A program made the translations under genes and the position numbers. Below the pieces are notes generated by a model. That model did not search any database. It was not told the origin of the DNA and saw only the letters and a list, made by a program, of their open reading frames with translations. From contig NZ_CP197171.1 in the NCBI RefSeq assembly GCF_052055485.1, forward strand, positions 1,488,001-1,552,000: a DNA stretch of 64,000 bases, given 5' to 3'. This DNA is from Amphibacillus sp052055485 (GTDB lineage Bacteria; Bacillota; Bacilli; Bacillales; Amphibacillaceae). Below, piece after piece: positions 8,825-17,627 of this stretch (its first letter is position 1; every line of letters begins with the position of its first letter).

Positions 8825-10888
8825 GTGGCTGATGATAAAGAAAGAAGACCTGCTGATGATAATCGTAAAAATGAACAGTTGAATCAATACCGTAAACAAA
8901 ATACGGGTAAAGGCAAAAAACTAACCAGTGATGCCGGTTTGAATATTTCAAATGATGATTGGTCATTACGAGCAGGTCGACGAGGACCGACGTTACTTCA
9001 AGATGCTCACTTTTATAAGAAACAATCTCACTTTAATCGTGAACGGATTCCAGAGCGTGTCGTTCATGCGAGGGGATTTGGTGCGTATGGTGAGTTTGAA
9101 TGTTTTAAATCAATGGAACATGTCACGAGAGCTCATTTTTTACAACAACCCGGTAGAAAAACGCCGATTTTTGTTCGTTTTTCCACCTTAATTGGCAGTA
9201 AAGGTTCGAAGGATACCGCACAGGATATTAGAGGTTTTGCCGTGAAGTTTTATACAGAAGAAGGGAATTATGATTCATTAGGGTTAACTTTTCCGGTATT
9301 TTTGGTTTCTGATGCGATGAAATTTGTTGATGCCGTTCATGCGATTAAGCCAGAGCCTAGAAATGATATCCCACAGGCGACCTCTGCCCATGATAATTTC
9401 TGGGACTATGTTTCAAATAATCAGGAAACAGCCCATATGATTATGTGGCTCATGTCAGGTTACTCTAGACCAAAAAGCTTTCGGATGATGGACGGTTATC
9501 CAATTAATACATTTCGATTCATTAATGAGCAAGGGAAGGCGACTTTTGTTCGTTTCCATTTCAAAGCTGTCCTTGGTGCTCATTCGTTATTATTAGATGA
9601 AGCGGGTGTGATTGGTGGTGTTGATCCAGACTTCCATCGCCGTGATTTAATTGAAGCGATTGAGAAAGAGGCTTACCCTGAATATGAATTTGGTGTCCAA
9701 TTGATAGCTGAGGAAGATGAATTCAACTATGATTTCGATGTTTTGGATGATACAAAATTATGGCCAGAAGAAGAAATTCCGGTCGAAATTATCGGTAAGA
9801 TGACCCTAAATCGTTTGCCTGATAATGAGTTTGCAGAAACGGAACAATCTTCCTTTGATCCATCAAACCTTGTGCCTGGAATTGATTTTTCAAATGATCC
9901 CGTCCTGCAGGGGCGTGCTTTCGCCTACCGGGATACGGATTATCATCGATTAGGGACAGGAAATATTGAGGAAATTCCCGTAAATAGGCCGATAAAAGAG
10001 GTGAATTTCAATCAAAGGGACAGTTATGTCAGACATCGGATCGATATCGATCGTGTCAATTATAAAAATAATTCATTAGCAGGAAATACACCCGCAACAA
10101 CACCACCAGAAGAAGGGGGTTATGAGAATTATCCTGGTAAAGTCGAAGGCTTTGTTACCAGAGACATACCAAGTCAATCTTTTACGGATTACTTTTCTCA
10201 AGCTCGTCTTTTCTGGAATAGCATGACAGATGTTGAAAAAGACCAGATCATTGATTCCTTTGTTTATCATGTTGGTCATGTCAAAAGCCGCTCGGTTCGT
10301 CAACAAACCGTTGATATGTTTGCCAATGTTGATCAAGGCATGGCAACAACTATGGCAGATTATCTTGGAGTCAATCCGCCAAAGGGAACAAACGTGAAGG
10401 TCACCAAAAGCTCTCCAGCACTCAGTTTAGCGAACATGCCGCATTATGCTTATACCCAAAAAGTGGCTGTTTTAATTGGAGATGGTTTTAACGGTGAGGA
10501 AGTAAGCCAAGTGCTAAGCTTTCTAGAGCAATCAGGTGTATTTATCGATATTATTAGCGAAAAACTTGGAACGATAACGGGGACTCATGGAATGAAATTA
10601 AAGGTGGATAAAATCTTTGCCGTGACTTATCCTGTCTTATATGATTCATTTTATATTGTTGGTGGAAGAGCAGAAAATGAAGCAAAATTCATTCAAGATA
10701 TCATGGAATTTATTCATGAAGCTTACAAATCCTATAAACCAATAGGTGTAGCTACAACTGGACAGTCATATATTCAAAAATCAAATCAAAACAATTTAGC
10801 AGGTGTTATTTTTGCCGCCAATAATCCTAATTTTAATCAAGATTTTATTAAAGCTATTGCCCATCAACGTTTTTGGAATAGAACTTAA
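8825..10888 (+). CDS. Large-subunit (clade 2) catalase with altered distal active site
   Basis: A 687-residue catalase of the HPII/KatE class, including the C-terminal flavodoxin/DJ-1-like domain (about residues 530-687). I chose GTG at 8825 (VADDKERRP, 11 nt after GGGAGGA); B. subtilis KatE is of nearly the same length and start. The distal His81 (VHARG), Ser120 (RFST) and proximal heme-ligand Tyr368 (GRAFAYRDT) are present. However, the catalytic Asn region, GNN in ordinary catalases, reads GLT at 153-155, and nearby conserved positions differ too (VSDA for IQDA, INTFR for VHTFR). Peroxide dismutation may therefore be weak or replaced by another heme reaction. A clear terminator follows. 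Confidence 0.88.
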   Translation: MADDKERRPADDNRKNEQLNQYRKQNTGKGKKLTSDAGLNISNDDWSLRAGRRGPTLLQDAHFYKKQSHFNRERIPERVVHARGFGAYGEFECFKSMEHVTRAHFLQQPGRKTPIFVRFSTLIGSKGSKDTAQDIRGFAVKFYTEEGNYDSLGLTFPVFLVSDAMKFVDAVHAIKPEPRNDIPQATSAHDNFWDYVSNNQETAHMIMWLMSGYSRPKSFRMMDGYPINTFRFINEQGKATFVRFHFKAVLGAHSLLLDEAGVIGGVDPDFHRRDLIEAIEKEAYPEYEFGVQLIAEEDEFNYDFDVLDDTKLWPEEEIPVEIIGKMTLNRLPDNEFAETEQSSFDPSNLVPGIDFSNDPVLQGRAFAYRDTDYHRLGTGNIEEIPVNRPIKEVNFNQRDSYVRHRIDIDRVNYKNNSLAGNTPATTPPEEGGYENYPGKVEGFVTRDIPSQSFTDYFSQARLFWNSMTDVEKDQIIDSFVYHVGHVKSRSVRQQTVDMFANVDQGMATTMADYLGVNPPKGTNVKVTKSSPALSLANMPHYAYTQKVAVLIGDGFNGEEVSQVLSFLEQSGVFIDIISEKLGTITGTHGMKLKVDKIFAVTYPVLYDSFYIVGGRAENEAKFIQDIMEFIHEAYKSYKPIGVATTGQSYIQKSNQNNLAGVIFAANNPNFNQDFIKAIAHQRFWNRT

Positions 10889-10905
10889 AGAAAGTATTAA
10901 CTTTA

Positions 10906-10960
10906 AAAAGACGACTCACTTTCAATTTTACGCTAAAGCTGAAAGTTTGAGTCGTCTTTT
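10906..10960. terminator. Bidirectional terminator between catalase and GH1 gene
   Basis: Thirteen-bp perfect stem AAAAGACGACTCA / TGAGTCGTCTTTT around an internal partial hairpin, with A-run before and T-run after. It serves the convergent catalase and bgl operons. Confidence 0.9.
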
Positions 10961-11008
10961 ATGAATACAATTACTTTAAATTATTGATATGTTTTATAGT
11001 AGCAATGT

Positions 11009-12412
11009 TTATAAAACACCATTGTTGCTAATCACTTCTTGATACCAATGAAATGATTTTTTCTTGCTTCTATTTAAGGTGCCGTTTCCTTCATCATCCC
11101 TGTCAACATGAATCAGTCCATATCTTTTGGACATCTGTCCTGTGCCAGCACTTACCAAATCGATGCATCCCCAAGCGGTATAGCCGAAACAGTCTACGCC
11201 ATCAATGACTATCGCGTCTTGCATAGCTTTGATGTGGGCTTCTAAATAGCTGATACGATAATCATCTATGATTTCTCCGTTATCCTCTATTTGATCTACT
11301 GCACCAAGCCCATTCTCAACAATGATCAAAGGCTTCTCGTACCGATCATAAAGAAGATTAAGCCCGTATCTTAAGCCTAATGCGTCAATTTGCCAGCCCC
11401 ATTCTGATTCTTCTAAGTGGGGATTTCGTTCTCCTAAAATACCATTTCCTTCACTCAGATCTTTCTCTTTATTATTACTCATGGTTGTTGATGTATAGTA
11501 ACTAAATCCTAGATAATCACTTGGATAGTTGGCAAGCAGCTCCAAATCTCCCTCAGCAAAATGCAAATGGATGGCTTGGGATGCAAAATAAGCAAGCATC
11601 CTTTTTGGATAATGACCTTTCAGTTGCACATCGGCAAAGAAAAGTTTTTGGAGTTCTCTTTGCTTTGCGACAAAAACATCTGCTGGTTTCGAGGTTAATG
11701 GATAGATGGGTGCATAGCCCAGCATAGCACCGATTTGATTGTTAGGATCTATTTCGTGACCGTTTTTAACGGCTAGAGCACTGGCGACAAATTGATGATG
11801 GATGGCTTGGTATTTTTCTTCTTCCGTAGCATCAGTACGAATACCAAGTGCCATCTGTGGCAAAAACATTGCCATATTAATTTCATTAAAAGTTAGCCAG
11901 TATTTTACTTTTCCTTTATAGCGCTCAAATAAAACTTTTGCATAGTTAGTGAAGAAATCAATGAGTTTACGATTTGACCAGCCACCATATTCATCAATAA
12001 GATATTGAGGCATTTCAAAGTGGGATATGGTGACAATGGGCTCTATTTTATGTTTGATTAATTCGTTAATCACTTGATCATAAAAGGCTAGTCCTTCTTC
12101 ATTCGGCTTAGTTTCGTCTCCATTTGGGAAGATTCTCGTCCAGGCAATCGACATACGATAGGTTTTAAAACCTGCCTCAGCAAATAAGGCAATGTCCTCC
12201 TTGTATCTATGGTAGAAATCGATCGCTTGATGGGATGGGAAATAGGAATCTTTGGGAGCCTCTTTGGCATATCTTTTTTGGATATCCCTTGATGCAATGA
12301 GTCCGTCTACAAAGGAAGGACCTTTTCCATCTTTATCCCAAGCCCCTTCGATCTGATTAGCGGATGTAGCGCCACCCCATAAAAATCCTTCTGGCATATT
12401 TGTTTTAGACAT
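11009..12412 (-). CDS. 6-phospho-beta-glucosidase, glycoside hydrolase family 1
   Basis: A 467-residue cytosolic GH1 enzyme that would hydrolyse phosphorylated beta-glucosides delivered by the adjacent PTS. The acid/base glutamate lies in TFNEINMA and the nucleophile in IIVENGLG. The C-terminal segment STGQ-like GTGQMSKRYGLIHVDRD matches the SxxxxKxY phosphate-binding pattern of 6-phospho-glucosidases. ATG follows AAGGAG. It is the last gene of the licT-bglP-GH1 operon, 12 bp after the EIIBCA stop, and is closed by the terminator at 10906-10960. Confidence 0.92.
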   Translation of the reverse strand: MSKTNMPEGFLWGGATSANQIEGAWDKDGKGPSFVDGLIASRDIQKRYAKEAPKDSYFPSHQAIDFYHRYKEDIALFAEAGFKTYRMSIAWTRIFPNGDETKPNEEGLAFYDQVINELIKHKIEPIVTISHFEMPQYLIDEYGGWSNRKLIDFFTNYAKVLFERYKGKVKYWLTFNEINMAMFLPQMALGIRTDATEEEKYQAIHHQFVASALAVKNGHEIDPNNQIGAMLGYAPIYPLTSKPADVFVAKQRELQKLFFADVQLKGHYPKRMLAYFASQAIHLHFAEGDLELLANYPSDYLGFSYYTSTTMSNNKEKDLSEGNGILGERNPHLEESEWGWQIDALGLRYGLNLLYDRYEKPLIIVENGLGAVDQIEDNGEIIDDYRISYLEAHIKAMQDAIVIDGVDCFGYTAWGCIDLVSAGTGQMSKRYGLIHVDRDDEGNGTLNRSKKKSFHWYQEVISNNGVL

Positions 12413-12424
12413 GATTATCGCTCC

Positions 12425-14350
12425 TTACTCAATTTCAAAAATAGTGTGATCAGGTGTGACTTCTTGATTGATATGTTGTTTTTTCATATCTTGAAAGTCT
12501 TGACTGTTGGTAATGACTGTAATAACAGTTGGATCATAAGTTTTAGCAATCTTATCTACTTCCATGGTTGCCAATAATGTTCCTTTACTTACTTGCTCTG
12601 TTGCTTTTACAGTTGTATCAAAGTATTTTCCTTTTAGTTCGACTGTATCTATTCCCATATGAATTAATAGCTCAATACCTTCTTTTGTTTTCAATCCAAT
12701 CGCATGCTTACTGTCTGCAACATAGACGATTTCCCCGTCAATAGGGGCTACAATCTCCGCTTTGTTAGGTGTAACTGCATAAGATACCCCCATAATTTCC
12801 TTGGAAAACACTTTATCATTAACATTTTCTATCGGAATAGCTTTACCCGTTGCAGGTGAAGCTATTATCTTTTTCTCTGTTAAATGCACAGGGGTATTGT
12901 CTGTATTTTCATCTTGTTGAGAAGGAGTAGGCGTGCTTGACGTTCCAGCCCCCAAATCTTCTTCAAGTTCCTCTTCAGGAATATCTTCAAACCCAAGAAT
13001 AAATGTTAGCACAAAGGCTAAGACAAAGCTTAAGATAAACCCGCTAATCGCAATCACTAAGTTCCATGGGTTACCAGGTTCTACGTAAGCAGTTAAGGAA
13101 ATAATCCCTGTTATAAAAGCAAAGCTCTTAAGTCCAAATCCTACAACGATCGCACCACTAATTCCCCCAGCGATTAAACAAGCATAGAAAGGGCGTTTGA
13201 GTTTAAGGTTGATCCCATACATGGCGGGTTCTGTGATACCTAATAAGGCAGATACACCAGATGATGTTGCTAATTCCTTCATTTCTTTGTTCTTTGATTT
13301 GATGGCAACGGCAAAAGCAGCTCCACTTTGAGCAACATTAGTAACCAATGCGACGGGATTCAACATTTTGTCATGACCAAGTAAAGCAAAGTTGTTAAAT
13401 ACCAGCGGGAATAATGCGTAGTGCATCCCTGTCATAATGATCAATGGCATGGTAGCGCCCATTAAAAGCCCAGCAATAATTCCTGCATTATCAAACAACC
13501 AGCTAATCGCAATAGCTAATATTTCACCAATATAATTGCCCAATGGTCCTAATACAATTAAGGTTGAAAGAATAACAACTATAAGTGTTATCATAGGGGT
13601 AAACATAATGCTAACCGGTTTTGGAACGACTTTTTTAACGGCAGGTTCTACATAGCTTAATAACCAAACTCCTAATATAATAGGAATAACTGAAGAACTA
13701 TAATTTAAAAAGGGTATATCTATAAAGCCGAATAGTGTAATAGGGTCAACTTCTTGTCCAGCTGATATGGCTTGAAAGGAGTCCATGATCGTTGGATAGA
13801 ACATAGAACCTGCTACTGCTAAGGCTAAAAAGTTATTTGTTTTAAATATTTTAGCTGCCGAGGAAGCGAGTAAAAATGGTAAAAAGTAAAATGCACAGTC
13901 AGCGACAATAAATAAAGCTTTATAAATATCCGCATCTTCAGATAACCATTCTAAACCGGCAGATAGTGTAAGCAGACCTTTTAATAGACCTGCTCCAGCA
14001 ATAACCGGTAAAATAGGAGTGAAAATACCTGAAATGGTTTCCATTATGGTTGAAACAACGCCAGAGCTTGATTTATTAGAACGATCTGATTGCTCCTTAC
14101 TCGTCATTGGACCAGTGATTTCAATGACTTCAGCATATACTTTAGCTACTTTACTGCCTATTATAATTTGTAATTGCTCTCCAGAGAATTGTGCTGTTAC
14201 AACTCCTTTTAAATGACTTATTTTTTCAACATCTACTTGATCTTTTTTATTGACGAACATTCTCAACCTGGTAGCACAATGCCAGGCATCTGTAATATTG
14301 TCTTTTCCCCCAACCAAATCAACAATTTGATTGGCTATTTCTTTGCTCAT
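12425..14350 (-). CDS. bglP: PTS beta-glucoside-specific transporter EIIBCA
   Basis: A 641-residue three-domain PTS permease in the order EIIB (about 1-90, phospho-cysteine at 25 in WHCATRLRM), EIIC (about 105-460, with GITEPAMYG) and, after an acidic linker, EIIA (about 495-641, active histidine in LLIHMGIDTV). It imports and phosphorylates aryl- or beta-glucosides such as salicin, arbutin or cellobiose. The stop-start distance to licT is only 2 bp and to the GH1 gene 12 bp. Its EIIA domain could also serve the EIIA-less permease at 962-2311. Confidence 0.95.
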   Translation of the reverse strand: MSKEIANQIVDLVGGKDNITDAWHCATRLRMFVNKKDQVDVEKISHLKGVVTAQFSGEQLQIIIGSKVAKVYAEVIEITGPMTSKEQSDRSNKSSSGVVSTIMETISGIFTPILPVIAGAGLLKGLLTLSAGLEWLSEDADIYKALFIVADCAFYFLPFLLASSAAKIFKTNNFLALAVAGSMFYPTIMDSFQAISAGQEVDPITLFGFIDIPFLNYSSSVIPIILGVWLLSYVEPAVKKVVPKPVSIMFTPMITLIVVILSTLIVLGPLGNYIGEILAIAISWLFDNAGIIAGLLMGATMPLIIMTGMHYALFPLVFNNFALLGHDKMLNPVALVTNVAQSGAAFAVAIKSKNKEMKELATSSGVSALLGITEPAMYGINLKLKRPFYACLIAGGISGAIVVGFGLKSFAFITGIISLTAYVEPGNPWNLVIAISGFILSFVLAFVLTFILGFEDIPEEELEEDLGAGTSSTPTPSQQDENTDNTPVHLTEKKIIASPATGKAIPIENVNDKVFSKEIMGVSYAVTPNKAEIVAPIDGEIVYVADSKHAIGLKTKEGIELLIHMGIDTVELKGKYFDTTVKATEQVSKGTLLATMEVDKIAKTYDPTVITVITNSQDFQDMKKQHINQEVTPDHTIFEIE

Positions 14351-14352
14351 AA

Positions 14353-15192
14353 TTAATCTCCTTTATCCATTTGTCTTATGATATGAAAGGTTAGATAAAC
14401 TAACTCATCATCAGTTAGTGTCCATTTCATTTCTTCATATAAAAAGCTTGCGATTTTTTTACCAGTGTTGAATGCTCGTGGATATTTTTCCGAAACGAGT
14501 TTGATAATATCCTTGTTTAATGGATATGTTGTTTTTTCTTCCGTACTGTATCTTAAAAAGAAGTAGCGGAGATGTGTAATAAACCGGCTATAGCTAGAGC
14601 TCGTATTATCCATTTTTTCTTGAAAATCATATTGAATAATTTCTACAATTCGACTCATTAACTTTGTCATTTCCATTGTTTGTGAAACAAGCTCCCAATT
14701 ATTTCGCACGGTAATAAAGTGGAATGTTAAATAGGTTGTCTCAGATGCCGGTAAATGAAAGTTATAGTTACATTTCAAATAGTCAATGACCTTTTTTGAA
14801 AATGCATATTCCTTAGGGAAAAGCTTACTGACCTCCCATTGATCGATAGAGAGGGTATTTTTTTCTTTTGACCTTACAATGGCATGGTGTAAGTGATCTG
14901 CTAATGTAAGATAATTGATAGAAGAAAAATTAATATCTAATTCCTTTTTTGCTAATTGGACAATATCCATGGTCATTTGATGTTCTTCAAAGGTAATGGC
15001 ATGCAAAATATCGTCTAGAGATATTTGGTTATCTATTTCAGTTGTGATGAATTTCTTACGAATATGTTCTTCTTTGATGATGTCACCATAATGCTTTTGA
15101 AACCCTATCCCATTGCCAATAACTATCCATTCGATCTGAGAGCTGTCTTTTACCAATACGACATTGTTGTTAAAGGCTTTTAAGAATTTCAT
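14353..15192 (-). CDS. licT: BglG/LicT-family transcriptional antiterminator
   Basis: A 279-residue RNA-binding antiterminator. Residues 1-55 form the CAT RNA-binding domain (MKFLKAFNNNVVLVKD...). Two PTS regulation domains follow, with conserved histidines in HLHHAIVRS and YLTFHFITV (PRD1) and THLRYFF and VYLTFHIIRQ (PRD2). When the cognate sugar is present the dimer binds the RAT in its own leader (15292-15321) and prevents terminator formation (15242-15295). It is the first gene of licT-bglP-GH1. Phosphorylation by the PTS should set its activity, as known for LicT. Confidence 0.95.
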   Translation of the reverse strand: MKFLKAFNNNVVLVKDSSQIEWIVIGNGIGFQKHYGDIIKEEHIRKKFITTEIDNQISLDDILHAITFEEHQMTMDIVQLAKKELDINFSSINYLTLADHLHHAIVRSKEKNTLSIDQWEVSKLFPKEYAFSKKVIDYLKCNYNFHLPASETTYLTFHFITVRNNWELVSQTMEMTKLMSRIVEIIQYDFQEKMDNTSSSYSRFITHLRYFFLRYSTEEKTTYPLNKDIIKLVSEKYPRAFNTGKKIASFLYEEMKWTLTDDELVYLTFHIIRQMDKGD

Positions 15193-15241
15193 AATAACGA
15201 CTGTCCACCTCCTAATGTATTAATATACACAAAAAACACAC

Positions 15242-15295
15242 AAAAAAACCCATGCAAAAATGAGAGCCCGCACGGAGCTTCATTTTTACATGGGT
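15242..15295 (-). terminator. Leader attenuator terminator of the bgl operon
   Basis: On the minus strand, ACCCATGTAAAAATGAAGCTC pairs (with one or two mismatches) with GAGAGCTC-side ...CTCATTTTTGCATGGGT and is followed by seven T residues. It lies between promoter and licT start and overlaps the RAT by 4 nt, the classical LicT attenuator layout. Confidence 0.9.
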
Positions 15296-15321
15296 AATGC
15301 CTACTTAAAGTAACAAATCCC
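15292..15321 (-). promoter_or_regulatory. Ribonucleic antiterminator (RAT) for LicT
   Basis: Minus strand GGGATTTGTTACTTTAAGTA followed by GGCATTACCC. This matches the known RAT pattern GGATTGTTACTG-N-AGCAGGCAAAACC, including the GGATT...TTACT and AGGCA cores. Its 3' edge overlaps the base of the terminator stem, making the two structures mutually exclusive. Confidence 0.88.
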
Positions 15322-15357
15322 AAATACATTGAAAAAATGAAATTTATTAATACGTAC

Positions 15358-15386
15358 ATTAAATCACTAATGTCGAAGAATGTCAA
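15358..15386 (-). promoter_or_regulatory. Sigma-A promoter of the licT-bglP-GH1 operon
   Basis: Minus strand: -35 TTGACA (15386-15381), 17-nt spacer, -10 TTTAAT (15363-15358). The predicted start lies about 30 nt before the RAT. Confidence 0.8.
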
Positions 15387-15999
15387 CAGGTAAGTAAACC
15401 TCAGCTTTCTTTAGAAGAGCTGTATATCTTATCAATTACACCTTGGTATCATGGCGACCTAATTTTCCTTCGCATTGGAATAGATAACTCTCTTCGATGG
15501 GACGGATAGTCGGATAGTCATACTAGAGGAAGCTACGAAGGGTTTATCACAGATAACCGACCATAAAACTCGGGCCAACACGATGTTTCGTTTTATATTT
15601 CATAAATAGGTGTTGGGCTTAAGCTTTACGGTAGGACTGATAACAGCAGTCTCTGGATATGGCGAATTCAACCGATGGAATACTCACTATAAGAATTATG
15701 CACGTCTTAATATCATTTGATCTGTATTAACTGTCATTAGATAGGACTGCCATTTAGAAATTAAATTAATCTAAAGACTACTATATTAAAGTTGTTAAAT
15801 TAGGGTATAGTATTATATATGAAAAGAGCTAATATTAGCGATTTATCTCATTTTTTAATGAAAAAGATCATCTTATCTGACTGAATAGCTGGTGTCAAGA
15901 CTCAATAAATGTTAACATAATTAAAGTATCGGGCATTTTTTAACAAAATGCATGATTTTAGAATTTGTTAATCCATCTAAGAAAGAAGGAAGAGCTAAA
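15387..15999. other. Intergenic region with a degenerate dispersed-repeat copy
   Basis: No gene is apparent. The segment about 15460-15600 is related to the dispersed repeat (see its own entry). The remainder, to the alanine dehydrogenase ribosome binding site, is AT-rich and should hold the ald promoter. Confidence 0.5.
15460..15600 (+). repeat. Dispersed intergenic repeat, degenerate copy 1
   Basis: Contains GATGGGACG, GAGGAAGCTACGAAG, TTTATCACAGATAACCG and ATAAAACTCGGGCCAACA, and ends in TTTCGTTTTAT. The same blocks in the same order, or inverse, occur at 23401-23522 and 43636-43862. Confidence 0.65.
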
Positions 16000-17112
16000 A
16001 TGAAAATCGGGATACCAAAAGAAATCAAGTTGAATGAAAGCCGTGTAGCAATCACGGAAACAGGTGTAGAGCTTTTACGACAAAAAGGCCATGATATCTT
16101 TATCGAGGCTGGAGCAGGCATTGGAGCAGGTATAACAGATCAAGAATATCAAGATGCCGGTGCAACAATTTTTGATAAAGCTGAAGATGTTTGGTCTGCA
16201 GATATGATTATGAAAGTAAAAGAGCCACAACAAAGTGAGTATAAATATTTTAGAAAAGATTTAATCATTTATACTTATTTCCACTTAGCGAATGAACCTG
16301 AATTGGCTAAAGCATTAGTTGAGTCTGGTACAACTGCGGTGGCTTATGAAACTATGGTTGGACCCAATGGTGATTTACCAATGCTCATGCCGATGAGTGT
16401 TATCGCCGGTAGAATTTCGGTGCAAACTGCTTCATATTTCTTGCAAAGTCCTCAGCAAGGAAATGGCAAGTTAATCGGTGGCGTACCAGGTGTTAAAAAT
16501 GGTAAAGTCGTGATTATTGGTGGGGGAGTAGCAGGACAAAATGCATTACAGATTGCTCAAGGCTTAGGGGCTCATGTGACGATTCTTGATGTTAAGGCGG
16601 ATGTGCTGCAACATATTGAAGAGTTATATGGTAATGATGTGGTGACATTGATGTCAAATAAAGTGAATATTGCTGAAGCCATTCAAGATGCAGATATTGT
16701 TGTTGGTGCTGTTTTGATTCCTGGATCTAAGGCTCCTAAACTAGTAACTGAAGAAATGGTTAAGTCAATGGAACCAGGTTCTGTTATTGTTGATATTGCC
16801 GTTGATCAGGGCGGTATTTTTGAAACAGAAGATCGCACAACATCTCATGATGATCCAATTTATATTAAACATGGCGTATTACACTATGCGGTCCCTAACA
16901 TGCCAGGTGCTGTACCAAAAACATCAACGATAGCGCTAACGAATGTTACCGTTCCATATGCACTAGAAATTGCTGGTGAAGGTGTCATTGTTGCTGCTGA
17001 ACAAAGTAATATGGTTTATACAGGTATTAATACTTATGATGGTTATGTAACGAATAAAAGTGTGGCAGAGGCCCTAGATATGGAATATCGAGATTTCGCC
17101 AAGCTTGTTTAG
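16000..17112 (+). CDS. ald: Alanine dehydrogenase
   Basis: A 370-residue NAD-dependent L-alanine dehydrogenase that interconverts alanine and pyruvate plus ammonia. The N-terminus MKIGIPKEIKLNESRVAIT is the family hallmark and fixes the start at ATG 16000 after AAGGAAGAG; the open frame extends upstream without a ribosome binding site. Catalytic Lys lies in IMKVKEPQ and His in YTYFHLANEP. The NAD fold is IIGGGVAGQNALQIAQGLGA. The C-terminal NMPGAVPKTSTIALTN motif is typical. It is a single gene; the nearest terminator-like hairpin is about 450 bp downstream. Confidence 0.95.
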   Translation: MKIGIPKEIKLNESRVAITETGVELLRQKGHDIFIEAGAGIGAGITDQEYQDAGATIFDKAEDVWSADMIMKVKEPQQSEYKYFRKDLIIYTYFHLANEPELAKALVESGTTAVAYETMVGPNGDLPMLMPMSVIAGRISVQTASYFLQSPQQGNGKLIGGVPGVKNGKVVIIGGGVAGQNALQIAQGLGAHVTILDVKADVLQHIEELYGNDVVTLMSNKVNIAEAIQDADIVVGAVLIPGSKAPKLVTEEMVKSMEPGSVIVDIAVDQGGIFETEDRTTSHDDPIYIKHGVLHYAVPNMPGAVPKTSTIALTNVTVPYALEIAGEGVIVAAEQSNMVYTGINTYDGYVTNKSVAEALDMEYRDFAKLV

Positions 17113-17345
17113 AAAAATTGGACAAGTTAACTGAATAGAGGTTTTTTCCTTCAGAATATAGTTGCTCGACTAGTAACTATTCAGGGATGCCCTTATTGCA
17201 TTTGTTTTTCCTATTTTGCTGAATTGTTTATATGACTCATACTATATCGATTCAGATTAGTAAAGTTATCTGTTCGTTTTTTCAACTGAAAACTTGTTCA
17301 GCTAAAAAGCTTTGCTTAAAATATCGGTTCCCATCATAATTTTAT

Positions 17346-17525
17346 CTTAGTAAGTGGGAAGATGATGAGAGTACTGCTGAAGTTACCGTATAAGAAAACT
17401 TTCCAATTGGCTTTGCTGATGAGGATGAAGCAATGGATGGGTACAAAGTATAAATAACAGATAGTTCAGAATATTTTAATGCAACTAGTACATTGTTTAC
17501 TCGAATGAGGTAGATGAAGGCAAGG
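17346..17525 (+). pseudogene. Possible decayed ORF of unknown function
   Basis: One frame reads EDDESTAEVTV, stop, ENFPIGFADEDEAMDGYKV, stop, ITDSSEYFNATSTLFTRMR, stop. The composition is protein-like (acidic, as for other secreted proteins here), and both internal stops are TAA, one change from CAA or GAA. I do not recognise the family and there is no start or ribosome binding site. It could also be chance. Confidence 0.3.
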
Positions 17526-17562
17526 GAAAAATGTGCTTTTGAAGTCTCTAGTTTAAGCTATT

Positions 17563-17620
17563 AACCGCATGAAATTTGTCTGCTTATTATATTAAGCAGC
17601 CTTGTTTCATGCGGTTTTTA
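17563..17620 (+). terminator. Terminator between ald region and DUF4317 gene
   Basis: Perfect 12-bp outer stem AACCGCATGAAA / TTTCATGCGGTT with an inner CTGCTTA / TAAGCAG hairpin, followed by five T on the plus strand. It probably also acts on the convergent DUF4317 gene. Confidence 0.8.
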
Positions 17621-17627
17621 CTTTTGT

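Noticed and set aside
15189..15386. 65-residue ORF before licT
   Set aside because: It covers the promoter, RAT and terminator of the bgl leader; the RNA structures explain the sequence better.
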